Positions 22,890-34,700 of a stretch of 64,000 bases of DNA are shown here, one piece after another. Each line of letters begins with the position of its first letter. The stretch's first letter is position 1. The notes under the pieces were generated by a model. That model was not told the DNA's origin. It saw only the letters and a list, made by a program, of their open reading frames with translations, and made no database searches. Made by a program: the position numbers and the translations under genes. The stretch spans positions 248,001 through 312,000 of the forward strand of contig WHVA01000051.1 in the NCBI GenBank assembly GCA_015179125.1, read 5' to 3'. This DNA is from Gautieria morchelliformis (taxonomy: Eukaryota > Basidiomycota > Agaricomycetes > Gomphales > Gomphaceae).

Positions 22890-23886
22890 GCGCACTTGCC
22901 CTGTGATCGGCTAGCACTCGGCTCGATGTTCCGTGATGTTTGTTCATGGCAGATCGAGCCACATGACTTTGTTCTACCACGTCCAGTACCACGGTAAACG
23001 CCACTCCGTGCTCTTCTGCATCCGTGTTTCTTGTTGGTGCCTCTTCACAACTGCTTCTACGGGATGCCGAGGTCACGGACACCGTGATGAAACCACTCAG
23101 CCCAAACACGCTACTTACCGTCACAATCACTGATGATCGTGATCCTCGGACTCGCTGGCATGATTTTCACTGATGCCTCTGGATGCTGGTAAGACTCACC
23201 GTCGTTGCGCTTGTCTCCACTCGGTTGTCGCCTGCCAATGCCCCTTGCTCGTCCGGCTCCGTCAAACCTGCCAGCGAACGCCGTCATAGTTCGGGTTGCC
23301 GCTGTCAGTATTGGCGCTGTCATGGCAATGTTTTTCGAGTTTTACGTCCCACGAAATATGCGCTTCTCTTGGCTTCTAATGCTGTTCATGGTTCCTGTGA
23401 CCAGCGGCAGTTCTTGGCAAATGCTATGGTTGATCAGATATTTGTTCAATGTCAACTTCTCCAATGTATTGCAGGTTATTACCTGTCTAACTCAAATCCT
23501 GTCTTGGTTGCAAGCTTGGACCCTTGCTAGCCGAACACCCGCGCACAAGCTTTTATTGATGTGATCTGTTTGCAGAACTAGTGCGTACCTGATCAAAAGC
23601 ACACAGCATACGCCTGCAGAATTCTTGACATCTTGTCAGCCCCTTCTATAGCTGTCAAGTTTCCACAAATAGGTCAATTTGCCCATTGTGATGTTTCAGG
23701 TCGTGACTATCCCGATCCCGGAACCATGTGCGGAACACCACTGTGGAGCGACGGGTGCCTCGATGCAGCGGATATGTAATCTGGCATGCACCGTCCACTG
23801 TATAAAAGGCGATCCCTTTCGTAGATTTTCTGCAGTTTAACCTCCCAGTCGAACTACTCACCACACCTCTTCCTACTCTTCTCAAC
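22890..23886 (+). repeat. duplicated hydrophobin upstream block, copy 2
   Basis: Homologue of 17040-17887 and 26580-27235. It includes GGCTCGATGTTCCGTGA near 22,918 and the TATAAAA at 23801. Confidence 0.8.
23801..23807 (+). promoter_or_regulatory. TATA box of hydrophobin 3
   Basis: TATAAAA, 86 bp before the ATG, in the same context as at 17802. Confidence 0.7.
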
Positions 23887-24413
23887 ATGATGTTCTCCAA
23901 GGCCGCCGTCGTTTCCACCCTTGCTGTCCTTGCTACCGCCGCACCGAACCCTTGGGGTACTGTCACTGTTACTGCGACGGCTCCCGGCCCCACTGTGACC
24001 ACCATCTCGCAGTGCAACACTGGTGAGACTTCGTGTCGATTTTAATAGCTTGACACCGTGTTGAAAACCTTGCCAGGTGATGCTCAGTGCTGCAACACCG
24101 TCGGAGCAGCCAACTCTCTCCCCGGTCTTGGCCTCATCCTCGGCTTGCTCGGTATTGTCATCCAGGACCTCTCTGTCGTTGTTGGACTCGGCTGCGTCAA
24201 CATTGTGTTAGTCTTCTCTTGCTTTGATCTGGTTTGGTATCAATTGCTAACCACCTATTCTATGTGCAGAGGCAATACCTGCACCGCGCAGCCCGTGTGT
24301 TGCACTGACAACAACTTCAACGGCCTCGTGAGTCTCTATCCGCCATGACCTGACTGTACCCTTGCTCAATATAAATGTAGATCAACATCGGCTGCTCCCC
24401 CATCACCTTGTAA
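23887..24413 (+). CDS. class I hydrophobin 3
   Basis: Exons 23887-24022, 24077-24206, 24270-24327 and 24381-24413 encode 118 residues. Secreted surface amphiphile with signal peptide MMFSKAAVVSTLAVLATAAP, linker PWGTVTVTATAPG and the full eight-cysteine set. The mature core from Cys1 to Cys7 appears identical in sequence to hydrophobin 1. Near the end it has GCSPITL where copy 1 has GCTPITL. Differences concentrate in exon 1. Introns are again 54, 63 and 53 nt. Near-identity of introns as well as exons points to recent duplication or gene conversion. Confidence 0.95.
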
Positions 24414-25330
24414 ACAAAACTGACCACCATTGCTCTTAAATTTCATTCGAGCATAACTCTCTTTTCTATGTGGACTAGTATTGGGTGTATCTTTCTGTAG
24501 TCAATGTCGTTGACGTGCTGTCTGCAACATGCCTGCAATAAATTGCGATCGTTTCGGTTTTTTTTTCGAAAAAAACATTGGCATTACGTTGGCTTTCAGC
24601 CATTCATTCTATACAAGAATTCGTCTAGCCTATGCTAGTGCTGCTGGTGAAATAGTTCGCTAGCTTTGCCAAGGCAAAGCGCTTTCACGCTGTCCTTGCT
24701 CAAGATGCGACATCGATCATTACACGGAAGAGCGGGTGACTCACTGTAGATATCCGATGTTAGTCGAGCGTAGACACCACACGCCAGATCTGTTACTATC
24801 AACCATTCAATTGCTACTACTGTAAACGCCTGCAAAGCTCCTCCGAGTAGGGAATCACGGGTTCCTTTGTCTCCTTGGATAGGGCTGGTCTTGGTTAGCA
24901 GTTGGCCCTTTTAAGGCCTTGGCAAGTTTGCTCTTGAAACTTGTCACTTTGCACCATTCATTGTAATTACTCTGATTGATAACTGCGCCTGAATGAGCTA
25001 GAGACAGGGCATAGATCGCAAACGCACCTCGCGTGTAGCTTGCATATATATGGCGGCGGATCGAGTGTGGTCACATCATGGAAGTTCATGCAAATATTTC
25101 ACCTTGGGGCGTTGCTGCTTGCTAGAATCTCCAGTTGTAAGATGAATGAGCTTGCCGTCTGCACAACGTAGCCACTTACCGGCAAATTTTACATTCAACC
25201 GCTTTTCTGTCATGTACAACACGCGAATTATCGAAGAAAAACTGCATGTTCCGCGTGCGACATTCCGGATCGGACAAAGTTGATGCCTCTAGCTCCACAA
25301 ACCTGTACAGTTGTTTGAATTGAAGAATCA
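24414..25330 (+). repeat. duplicated hydrophobin downstream block, copy 2
   Basis: Homologue of 18412-19250 and 27715-28620. No coding sequence recognised. Confidence 0.75.
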
Positions 25331-25670
25331 TCAGGATGAGTGTCCCCCTGGGGCGGGGGGGTGTTGATCGACCTCTATTAATTGGACCTAATCGGGTAAG
25401 AAACGCGACAGTTTACCAGGTACGGGGTCTTTAGACGGGCCGTTATCCCTTGTCACTGACGTCAACGGTTTGCGTCTTCGATGGTTCGGGAGTTCTTTGA
25501 AAGAACCATCAGGATGAGTCTCCGCCTGCCAGGGAGTAGGGGGTGTTGATCGACCTTAATTCGATTTAATCGGATAAGAAACGTGACAGTTTACCAGGTA
25601 CGGGGTCTTTAGACTTGCCGTTATCCCTTGTGACGTCAACGTTTGCGACTTCGATGAGTCGGCAGTGTGG
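25331..25670. repeat. two-unit tandem repeat of about 150 bp
   Basis: Two imperfect copies contain CATCAGGATGAGT, GGGTGTTGATCGACCT, GGTAAGAAACG and CCAGGTACGGGGTCTTTAGA. A matching pair occurs at 28,610-28,890, and a single truncated copy after hydrophobin 1 at about 19,170-19,240. Confidence 0.75.
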
Positions 25671-25869
25671 GTGAGCCTTTCTGCTTGCACGAGTTCATTA
25701 CTGGCAGTGTACATCCAAGTTCAATAACTTACGTGCTGAGGACACCATCATGATATGACTCCGCATGCCCAGTGGGTTCATTATCCTCCGACTCCGTGAC
25801 GTCGGGCAGGGACTCTGACTCAGATCAGCTTCCACTCCACTACACAGCCAGACGTTAGGTTATCCTCCG

Positions 25870-26351
25870 TATGGCGAGTGCGGCCAGTATCCGATAAGGT
25901 TTGCATCAAAGCCTATGCGCCCTCCAGTCGTCCTTTTGATTCTTCTCCCGCAATACCATGACCCCTTACAGGTCATACATCATTTAGATGTAACTTCGCC
26001 CCACCGTTCACATGGTGGTCCGAGGAGCGTCGCGGACATATGAAAACAGTCTTGGAAGTCTCGGATCCATGTTCTTCACAATAAATATTCGGCCAGTCCC
26101 CCCATTGCTTGAAGCTCTTCATAATCGCTATCTGTGAAGCTGCAGGCTCGCCTAACCTCTTGGAGCGGATGGGGTGACGCCCTCACCGGGGCCGCATGAG
26201 CAAACAAGAGTGGATAACGTTGTACTGTAAAAAGATAGTGGGGGGCGCAATACCGAGCAGAAGCCCTACGAAGGTATCTCGATACCTTTGAACCTGGGAA
26301 TAGAGCTAAAGTAGCAGTAAAGGATAATAGCAAGACAAGATGCCACCACAC
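25870..26351 (-). pseudogene. MYND-finger gene fragment, decayed copy A
   Basis: Minus-strand blocks match the C-terminal third of the intact MYND gene at 37680: a segment like DLFAGMLRL...ISLQYDV, then LLGPPCERW, then CMTCKGSWYCG (compare LIGPPCERC and CTACKGAWYCG). Blocks are in different frames and split by a stop, and the second zinc-finger half is degraded. The open frame starting MWWHLVLLLSF is an out-of-frame reading of this relic rather than a secreted protein. Duplicated at 29090-29561. Confidence 0.7.
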
Positions 26352-26579
26352 ACCATCAGACCTTGTGTTGGGGTGGAAGAGTCCCTGCGATCATAACCGT
26401 GCTGATACTGCTAGAATAAATGAATCAATATACTTCGGCTTATTCTATGGTGTATCAAACGGCTCACGGATTTATTACTTGCGTACATGGATTACTCGAC
26501 GCACTCGAGCATCAGCGCGCACAAGCGCCAGTCGACGAGGACGTCATAGATCGGCGCGCCACGTGGTTACTCCACTAAG

Positions 26580-27235
26580 ACTCGGTGCGGTTTTCGCCTG
26601 CCAGTGCCCATTGCTCGTCCGGCCGCGTCAAAGAATACAGCGAATACCGCCATGGTTCAGCCGCTGTCAATGTTTTTCAAGTTTCACGTTCACGAAATAT
26701 TGCTTGTGCTTCTCTTGGCTTCTAATGCTGTTCATATTCCCTGTGACCAGCAGCAGTCCGTGGCTTAAACATTCCTATGGTTAATCAGATATTTATTCAA
26801 CGTCAAGCTCCAACTCAGATCGTCGTGGCCATTGCAGGTTGTTACCTGTCTAACTCGAATCCTGTCTTGGTTGCAAGCTCGAACCCTTGCTAGCCGAACA
26901 CCCGCTATTGATGTGGTGCGTTCGCAGAACTCGTGCGTACCTGATAAAAGCACAGCATACGCCTTCGGAATATATGGCATTTGTCAGCCCCTTCTCTGTC
27001 AAGTTTCCACAAATGGGTCAATTTGCTCATTGTGATGTTAGTTGAAGTCGTGGCTTCCCGATCCGGGACCATGTGCGGAACACCACTGTGGAGCGACGGG
27101 TACCTCGATGCAGCGAATATGTCATCTGGCGTGCACCTTCCACTGTATAAAAGGCGATCCCTTTCGTAGATTTTCTGCAGTTCAACCACCCAGTCGAACT
27201 ACTCACCACTTCCAGCTCTTCCTACTCTTCTCAAC
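26580..27235 (+). repeat. duplicated hydrophobin upstream block, copy 3
   Basis: Joined directly to the MYND-relic block at about 26,570. It contains the TATAAAA at 27146 and matches 17,230-17,887. Confidence 0.8.
27146..27152 (+). promoter_or_regulatory. TATA box of hydrophobin 4
   Basis: TATAAAA, 90 bp before the ATG, in the same sequence context as the other two array copies. Confidence 0.65.
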
Positions 27236-27714
27236 ATGATGTTCTTCAAGGCTGTCGTCGTTTCCACCTTTGCTATCCTTGCTACCGCAGCACCGAACAC
27301 TGCGCCCTCGCAGTGTAACACTGGTGAGATTTTGTGTGGATTTTAATAGCTTGACACCGCGTTGACAACCTTGCCAGGTGCTGTTCAGTGCTGCAACAGC
27401 GTCGGAGCAGCCAACTCTCTCCCCGGTGCTGCTGCCATCATAGCCTTGCTCGGTATTGTCCTCCAGGACCCCTCTGTCGTTGTTGGCCTCAGCTGCGCCA
27501 ACATTGTGTTAGTCTTCTCTTGCTTTGATCTGGTTTGGTATCAATCGCTAACCACCCATTCTATGTGCAGAGGCACTAGCTGCACCCAGCAGCCCGTATG
27601 TTGCACTGACAACAACTTCAACGGCGTCGTGAGTCCCTATTTGTCCTGATCTGACTGCACCCTTGCTCAATGTAAATGTAGATCAACATCGGCTGCACCC
27701 CCGTCTCTCTGTAA
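27236..27714 (+). CDS. class I hydrophobin 4 (short)
   Basis: Exons 27236-27323, 27378-27507, 27571-27628 and 27682-27714 encode 102 residues, the shortest of the five. The signal peptide MMFFKAVVVSTFAILATAAP is followed by only NTAPS before Cys1, so the Thr/Val-rich linker is lost. All eight cysteines are kept; the core reads GAAAIIALLGIVL and the end is GCTPVSL. The signal region resembles hydrophobin 2 while the rest resembles 1 and 3. Intron sizes are 54, 63 and 53 nt. Intact. Confidence 0.95.
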
Positions 27715-28609
27715 ACAATACTACCCATTGCTCTTAAATTTCATTCGAGCATAACTCTCTTTTCTATGTGGACTGGTCTTGCGTGTATCTTTCTGTAGTC
27801 AATGTATGACGTGATGTCTGCAACATGCCTACAATAAATTGCTATCTTTTTTTCGGTTGTTTCTTTTCTTCAAAAAACATTGGCATCACGTTGGCTTTCA
27901 GCCATTCATTCTATGCAAGAACTCGTCTAGCCTATGCTAGTGATGCTGGTGAATTAGTTCCCTAGCTCCGGCAAGGCGAAGGATTTTCACGCCCTCCTTG
28001 CCTGAGATGCGATCACGGAAGCGCGGGTGATTCATTGTAGATATCCGCTGTTAGTCGAGCGTAGACATCACACGCCAGCTCAGTTACTATCAACCATTCA
28101 ATGTTACTGTACACGCCTAGAAAGCTCGTCCGAGTAGGGAATGACGTTTTGCTTGGTCTCCTTGGATAGAGCTCGCCGGTGTTGGTTAGCAGCTGACTCG
28201 TTAGAGGTTTGGCACTTTCTAAGGCCTTGGGAAGTTTGCTCTTGAAACTTGTCACTTCGCACCGTTCATTGTAATTACTCTGATTGAGAACTGCACCTGA
28301 ATGAGCTGGAGACAGAGCATACGTGTAGCTTGCATAATATGGCGGCGGGTCGAGTGTGGTCACTTCATGGAAGTTCATGCATATATTTCACCTTGGGGCG
28401 TTGCTGTTTGTTAGAATCCCAAGTTGAAAGAGCTTGCCATCTGAACAACATAGCCACCTACCAGCAAATTTTACAATCAACCACTTTCGGCCTGTCATGT
28501 ACAACACGCAAATTATCGAAGAAAAACTGCATGTTCCGTGTGCGACATTCCCGATCGGACAAAGTTGACGCCTCTAGCTCCACAAAAATGTACAGTTCTT
28601 TGACAGGAT
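27715..28609 (+). repeat. duplicated hydrophobin downstream block, copy 3
   Basis: Homologue of 18412-19250 and 24414-25330. No coding sequence recognised. Confidence 0.75.
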
Positions 28610-28895
28610 CATCAGGATGAATGCCCGCCTGGGGCGGGGGGTGTTGATCGACCTCAATTAATTGGACCTAATCGGGTAAGAAACGTGAGTGTTTACCAGG
28701 TACGGGGTCTTTAGACTTGCTGTTACCCCTTGTGAGGTCAACTTTGTGACTTCGATGATTCGGCAGTTCTTTGAAAGAATCATCAGGATGAGTGTTCGTG
28801 ATTGGATCTAATCGGGTAAGAAACGTGACAGTTTACCAGGTACGGGGTCTTTAGAAGTGCCGTTATCCCTTGTGACGTCAACGTCTGCGACTTCG
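28610..28895. repeat. two-unit tandem repeat of about 150 bp, second array
   Basis: Same units as at 25331-25670, with CCAGGTACGGGGTCTTTAGA twice. The second unit is shorter. Confidence 0.75.
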
Positions 28896-29089
28896 ATGAT
28901 TCGGCAGTGTGGGTGAGCCTTTCTGCTTGCACGAGTTCATTACTGGCAGTGTATATCCAAGTTCAATAACTTACGTGCTGAGGACACATCATGATATAAC
29001 TCCGCATGCCCAGTGGGTTCATTGCCCTCCGTGACATCGGGACTCGGACTCAGATCAGCTTCGACTCCACTACACAGCCAGGCGTGAGG

Positions 29090-29561
29090 TTATCCTCTGT
29101 ACCAATGAGGCTTGCATCAATGCCTATGCGCCCTCCAGTCGTCCTTTTGATTCTTCTCCCGCAATACCATGCCCCCTTACATGCCATACATCATTTAGAT
29201 ATAACGTCGCCCCACCGTTCACATGGTGGTCCGACGAGGATGGCGGACCTATGAAAATAGTCTTGGAAGTCTTGGATCCACGTTCTTCACAATAAAGATT
29301 CAGCCAGTTCCCTTGTTGCTTGAAGCTCTTCATAATGGATATATGTGATGCTGGAGGCTCCTCTGGGAGCGGATGGGGTGATGCCCTCACCGGGGCCGCA
29401 TGAGCAAACACGACTCGGAGTGGATGACGTTGTACTGTAAAAAGATAGGGGGCGGCGCAATAGCGAGCAGAAGCCCTACGAAGGTATCTCGATACCTTTG
29501 AACCTGGGAATAGAGCTAGAGTAGCAGTAAAGGATAATAGCAAGACAAGATGCCACCACAC
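29090..29561 (-). pseudogene. MYND-finger gene fragment, decayed copy B
   Basis: About 90 percent similar by eye to 25870-26351, and likewise a broken copy of the C-terminal third of the MYND gene at 37680. Recognisable blocks are FLQYNV, MKSFKQQGNWL (compare LNSFKLQMDWL) and CKGAWYCGR followed after a frameshift by NQKDDWRAH. The flanks (28,910-29,770 versus 25,680-26,570) are duplicated with it. Confidence 0.7.
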
Positions 29562-29769
29562 ACCATCAGACCTTGTGTTGGGGTGGAAGAGTCCCTGCGA
29601 TCATAACCGTGCTGATACTGTTAGAATAAATGAATCAATATACTTCGGCCTATTATATGGTGTATCAAACGGCTCACAGATTTATTACTTATGTACATGG
29701 ATTACTCGACGCACTCGAGCATCAGCGCGCACAAGCGCCAGTTGACGAGGACGTTCAGATGTGGCGCGC

Positions 29770-31730
29770 CACGTGGTTACCCCGGTACCGAGCCTCGGTT
29801 ACGTCATGTTATGTAAGCGAGGCGCGGCACCGGCTGAGCGAAATCACAGTTGCAGGACGCATCGTGCTGCACAGGGACATCGGACGTCACGGAACAGACA
29901 GAGAATAGCTCTCTGTACCGGCACATCAAACGGCTACCTCAGGAGAGAGGTACAGAGATGGCAAACTCCTCCCTCCATATATGCAGCTTCCCTTCTTTCT
30001 ATTTCATTCCCTTGACAGGTCTCACTGATTACGGTGCTCAAACCTTGTATGCAGGGGCTTTGTATTGTGTGCACAGGTGCCAGCTTAGATACTCATCAGC
30101 AGGACCATTATCCCCATCTCTGCCACCCTTGTCTCTACACAGTTTTTCGACCCATTCTCCTAGTATTTCGAACCATAGGACTCGTTACTATTCTAGCATG
30201 AGTAGCTAGTACCAAACAACACCCAATTATTAATAATCACTCACTCGAGAGTCACTGTATGCGTGTTTGATGGCTGCAGGACCTAGTTCTCGACAGATTT
30301 CTCTAATCCTTGGTTCAGAGTCCATTCCCATAGTCTACTGTAAAATTCTCCAAAAACGAAAGCTTAGGATCCTTCGTTCCTCTGATCGACACCGTTTTCT
30401 CCTCTACCCAGTCACGTGACTGACGCCGAGCGCCGACGGACACGTCCCGCCGAGCTTAGTCAGCCCGCGACTCCACACGACGCCGCATTCAGTCCCTGAG
30501 TGCAAAAGAATACATCCCATGCCTTTAAATCTAATAGTTAAATAACAGATACACGGGGGCATAAGGCGCATGATAGGTGGACGGGTACATTCAAGCCATT
30601 TGTTCTCAACTTGCGCGCGAGTGAAATCTTAATGGGCATTTCTCTGGGAGTTCGTATCGTTCAGCACAGTTCAGATTCACCGAATTTACAACACGCTGAC
30701 CTGTGTTTAATGCACTTGAAATGGCTAGGTAGATGAACCTGGGAGGAGCGCTTTCAGCCGCAAGCCTTTGGGGGACCCGCGCAGTCCTCCCCCTCCGCCC
30801 GGAGGGGGAGGAGAGGACCGGACACGAAACCACCAGAATCATCGACGATATGAATCAAGACTTCTTGATTCACACCTTTGGCTATTGCCGATACGTGAGC
30901 CGAGATATTATTCAACAGAGCAATTCACATTAAACTGGGGAATGCGACTGTGTGCTGAGGCGGTAGATGCAGGTCACTTCGTAAATACGTCATCGACAGA
31001 CGATCAGAAGCATCTTCTATTGGAGCCCAAGCCAATAATGCAAGCAGCCTGAAGATCGTTGGCCAAAATGATGACTTAGGGACTTAGGGAGTATCACGTA
31101 GTGGATGAGCCGTCAAGCCAGCGAAAATATCGATGGTGAATGCTCGGCAGGAGGGTGGACAACCATGTGGTCTGAACGCTTAAGCCAGGCGTCGTTGTCT
31201 GAAACAAGTGGATCTGATGGTATCATTTCGTTGGGGACACATCCAAAGCAGTCGGTAGGGCCAGCTAGAAGGAAACACGGTGGCAATGGCAAGAAGGTTG
31301 AGCAGAAGTAAAGCTGGGATTGAGACGAAAGCCCAATTCGTTTGACGACAGCTAGATGGACTAAAATCAGGCCGACAACCCACTGCCTGTAGCTGCATGA
31401 TAAAACAGAACGGTAAGCATTGAATATTGAGGTGTTAAAGGAGGTTTGTCGTCTTAACGCATGATGGAGATAGCGGCCGCAGCATGGACTCGAAGGAGGA
31501 ACTAGTCTTATGTATCCGAAGCCAGAGGTCTGTAATACATGTAGGACGTATGGAGTGTTTGTGAAAAACGGTCTGCACGTGACTTGACTTCCTCTGCTAC
31601 GTCACCTTCACATCCTTGCAGCTCATGGGCTACCTCGAACTCTCAATCTGAAACTCCTAGCCGCTTTATAATGCCTGCGGTAGTAAATGATGTCCCTCTG
31701 GCCAGTGACTTCTGTCAACTCCTGTCAGCG
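29770..31730. other. intergenic, no gene recognised
   Basis: Several short open frames, none with domains or a coherent splice structure. A strong GC hairpin lies at 30785-30812. The last part holds the ceramidase promoter. Confidence 0.4.
30785..30812. repeat. perfect GC-rich hairpin
   Basis: TCCTCCCCCTCCG, then CC, then CGGAGGGGGAGGA: a 13-bp perfect stem with a 2-nt gap at the centre. It lies in unannotated sequence about 0.9 kb before the ceramidase. Confidence 0.75.
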
Positions 31731-31733
31731 ACG

Positions 31734-34700
31734 ATGGGCTATCTGCTGGACCGTGCGCTCTTCTGTTTGACCGCATTTCTGGCCAGCTTGAGCTCATTTC
31801 AAAATATCGAATGGGAGATTCGACCAGCGGCTTCTCAAAATTATTTGTTAGGGTTGGGTGAGTTTGAGTCTACCTTAGCAGGGACTAATGAACTTCAATT
31901 ATCTGTGGATTTCACAGGCATTGGCGATATTACTGGGTTTGTTACTTTCCTAACAAACTCCACAACTTGTGAATAATAAATTACGCACATTAGACCCGTG
32001 GTCGAGACGAACATGATGGTATGCCTGTGCCTCGAAATACTACTTTCCTCTATGGTTCATTTACTTTTTACCTGCAGGGGTATGCCTCTATGTCCCAGAC
32101 TGATACGGGCTTACACATGCGCCAACGTGCACGAGCCTTTGTCGTTGCAGAAGCCTCCAACTCTACGAACAGAATCCTATTCTTGAACACAGATATTGCT
32201 ATGGGTGATTCCGGTATACGCAGAGGTATACTGGAGGCTTTGGAAGAACAGTTTCCCGGTGTATACACCGAAAGTAACGTCGCTGTTGTTGGGACACATC
32301 AGCATTCAGGCGTAGGAGGCTATCTTGAAAATCTTCTTCCCCAGGTTACGAGTCAGGGCTTTGTCAACGTGCGCATGGCTTACCCCCCAATCTCAGGATA
32401 TATTTAAACCTCATGTGAATAATTTATAGCAAACATACCAAGCAATAGTTACAGGTATATCGTTCTTGTTCTCTTACAAGTCTGTGTTGAAAATGCTTGA
32501 AGGCTCCGTGAGGGCTGTGGCTAAGGCTCACGGGAATCTCGCTCTTGGCAAACTTTCTCTGGGAAATACGGTGTGGTAGTTTCGTTGCAATCGCCGACGA
32601 TCATTTTTACCAAGACGTCGTAGACCGTCTTGAATGCAAACATAAATCGAAGTCCTTCGGCTTATCTTAACAATCCTGCGGAGGAAAGATCTCGTTATCA
32701 GTTCGACCAGGACAAAGATTTGACGCTGCTACGATTTGATGACATGTCTGGGAATGCTAGGGGTTTCCTGAGTTTCTTCGCTGTCCACGGAACAAGCATA
32801 TACGAGGTATACTTCCATGCTGTGGCCAGGTAGAAGTGCGACTCACGTAGCTCTAGAACAACACACTAGTCAGCGGTGACAACAAAGGCATGGCCGCTTA
32901 CTTAGCTGAAACAGCTGTCGAGCCAGACGTCCTCCCAGGAAACACTACCTTCGTGGCCGGGTTCTCTCAGTGTATGTCTCCATCTTTCATTTCACGTCAG
33001 AACACTGATATTGTTATATAGCCAACGTTGGGGATACGAGGTTTGACTCCTGTTCGCAAATTTACTCAGACTGACTGCATCACCACGCACAGTCCCAACA
33101 CGTGCGTCTAAACGCGTGCATACAAATAACAAGGAACTCATGATGTCTATGACTACATTAACAGCCTCGGTGCTTTCTGCGAGAGTCCTGGCAAACCATG
33201 GGATGGTCAGCTCTGCACGTTCAACACTTCCACGTGTGGTGGCACTGTACAGGTAATACAACCTCCTTTTCGATTTTCCACCCGGTTTATCACTCTTTAC
33301 AGGACTGCCATGGTCGTGGACCCGGCTTCCGAGTCTCTGATTTCGAGTCCAATTTCTTGATTGCCAAAGCTCAGGCTACTGGGGCTCAGACTGTGATGAG
33401 CAGTTCTCGGACGCCCATCAACGGAAATGTCCGCTCCGTCCATCAATTTGTGAACATGTTCGTCTCACACCGTTCTAGTCGACCTGGAACTGACTGATGG
33501 GTGACCAAAATTTCGCAGGTCCAACTATACATTTACATTAGCTAACGGGACGCAAGTCACCACGTGCCCCGCGGCTATGGGTAAGAAAAAGTATTATATC
33601 ATATTCAGGGGTTCGAGCTTACGGGCGACCGCTCCACGTCCAGGATTCGCTTTTGCCGGTGGAACGACGTGAGCGTATAAACTGTGTAGCTTTGTGCAGG
33701 GTTCAACGTCCACTTGTTTGGGACAAATAGAGATGGTCCCGGAGTATTCGATTTTATTCAAGGAGATAATTCTTCTCAACCTCAGTAAGCTCGTGTTTGG
33801 GCCACCACTCGCTCTGAGATCATGTTCACCATGTCTCTATTTTAGCAATCCTTTCTGGGAGATCGTGAAAGGCGCCGTCACACCCGATCCGAGTCCCCAA
33901 CAAGTTGCATGTCACTTCCCCAAACCGATTTTATTGAATACGGTACACTTCTGATATTACCCGTTCGTTTGACATATGATGTGACCCGGCAACACCCAGG
34001 GCTATGCAAATACACCATATCCTTGGCAGCCTGGCGTCGTCCATATTCAAATGATGCGTGTAGGGCAACTGGTCATTCTTGTCGTCCCTGGCGAATTTAC
34101 GACGATGTCGGGACGCCGGATAAGGTACGAACTGACCAATATCTTCGATCGACTACTTAGTTGAAGCTGTCTTTCGTGATCAGAGAAGCTATGCGTGCGA
34201 AGCTCATTGCTGATGAGGTACTCAGTCAGGATGCTTATGTGGTCATTGCGGGGCCTGCCAACACGTATTCGCACTATGTAATGTGTCTCACGCTTCCTGG
34301 CTCCATCCGAATTTTAACCCTGTCCTTTTCTGGCAGATTACCACACGAGAAGAGTATGCTATACAACGATATGAAGGCGGCTCTACGCTCTTCGGAGAAT
34401 GTAAGCCAAACTGGCGCTGCAATTGCCAGCTCTAGTTTCAACTACTGATGTGTCGGATAACAGTCACGCTTGAAGCTTACATGGACATATACAGCAAGCT
34501 GATTGGCTTCGTTGCTGACAATACTTCTGGCGGACCTCTCTCAGCACCACCACCTCCAGACTTAACCAAAAAAGCCCTCTCTTTACGGGTGCGGAACAAA
34601 TATTTGGCATTAACGCCGTGACCAATCTAAAACGATTTTCTAGACACCCGTCATCTTCGATGCCCCTCCGTTTGGAAAAAGCTTCGGACAAGTGTTGTCA

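Noticed and set aside
26076-26351. Secreted-looking protein starting MWWHLVLLLSF (also at 29124-29561)
   Set aside because: It overlaps ordered blocks of a decayed MYND gene in other frames, and the two copies diverge by frame-changing indels.
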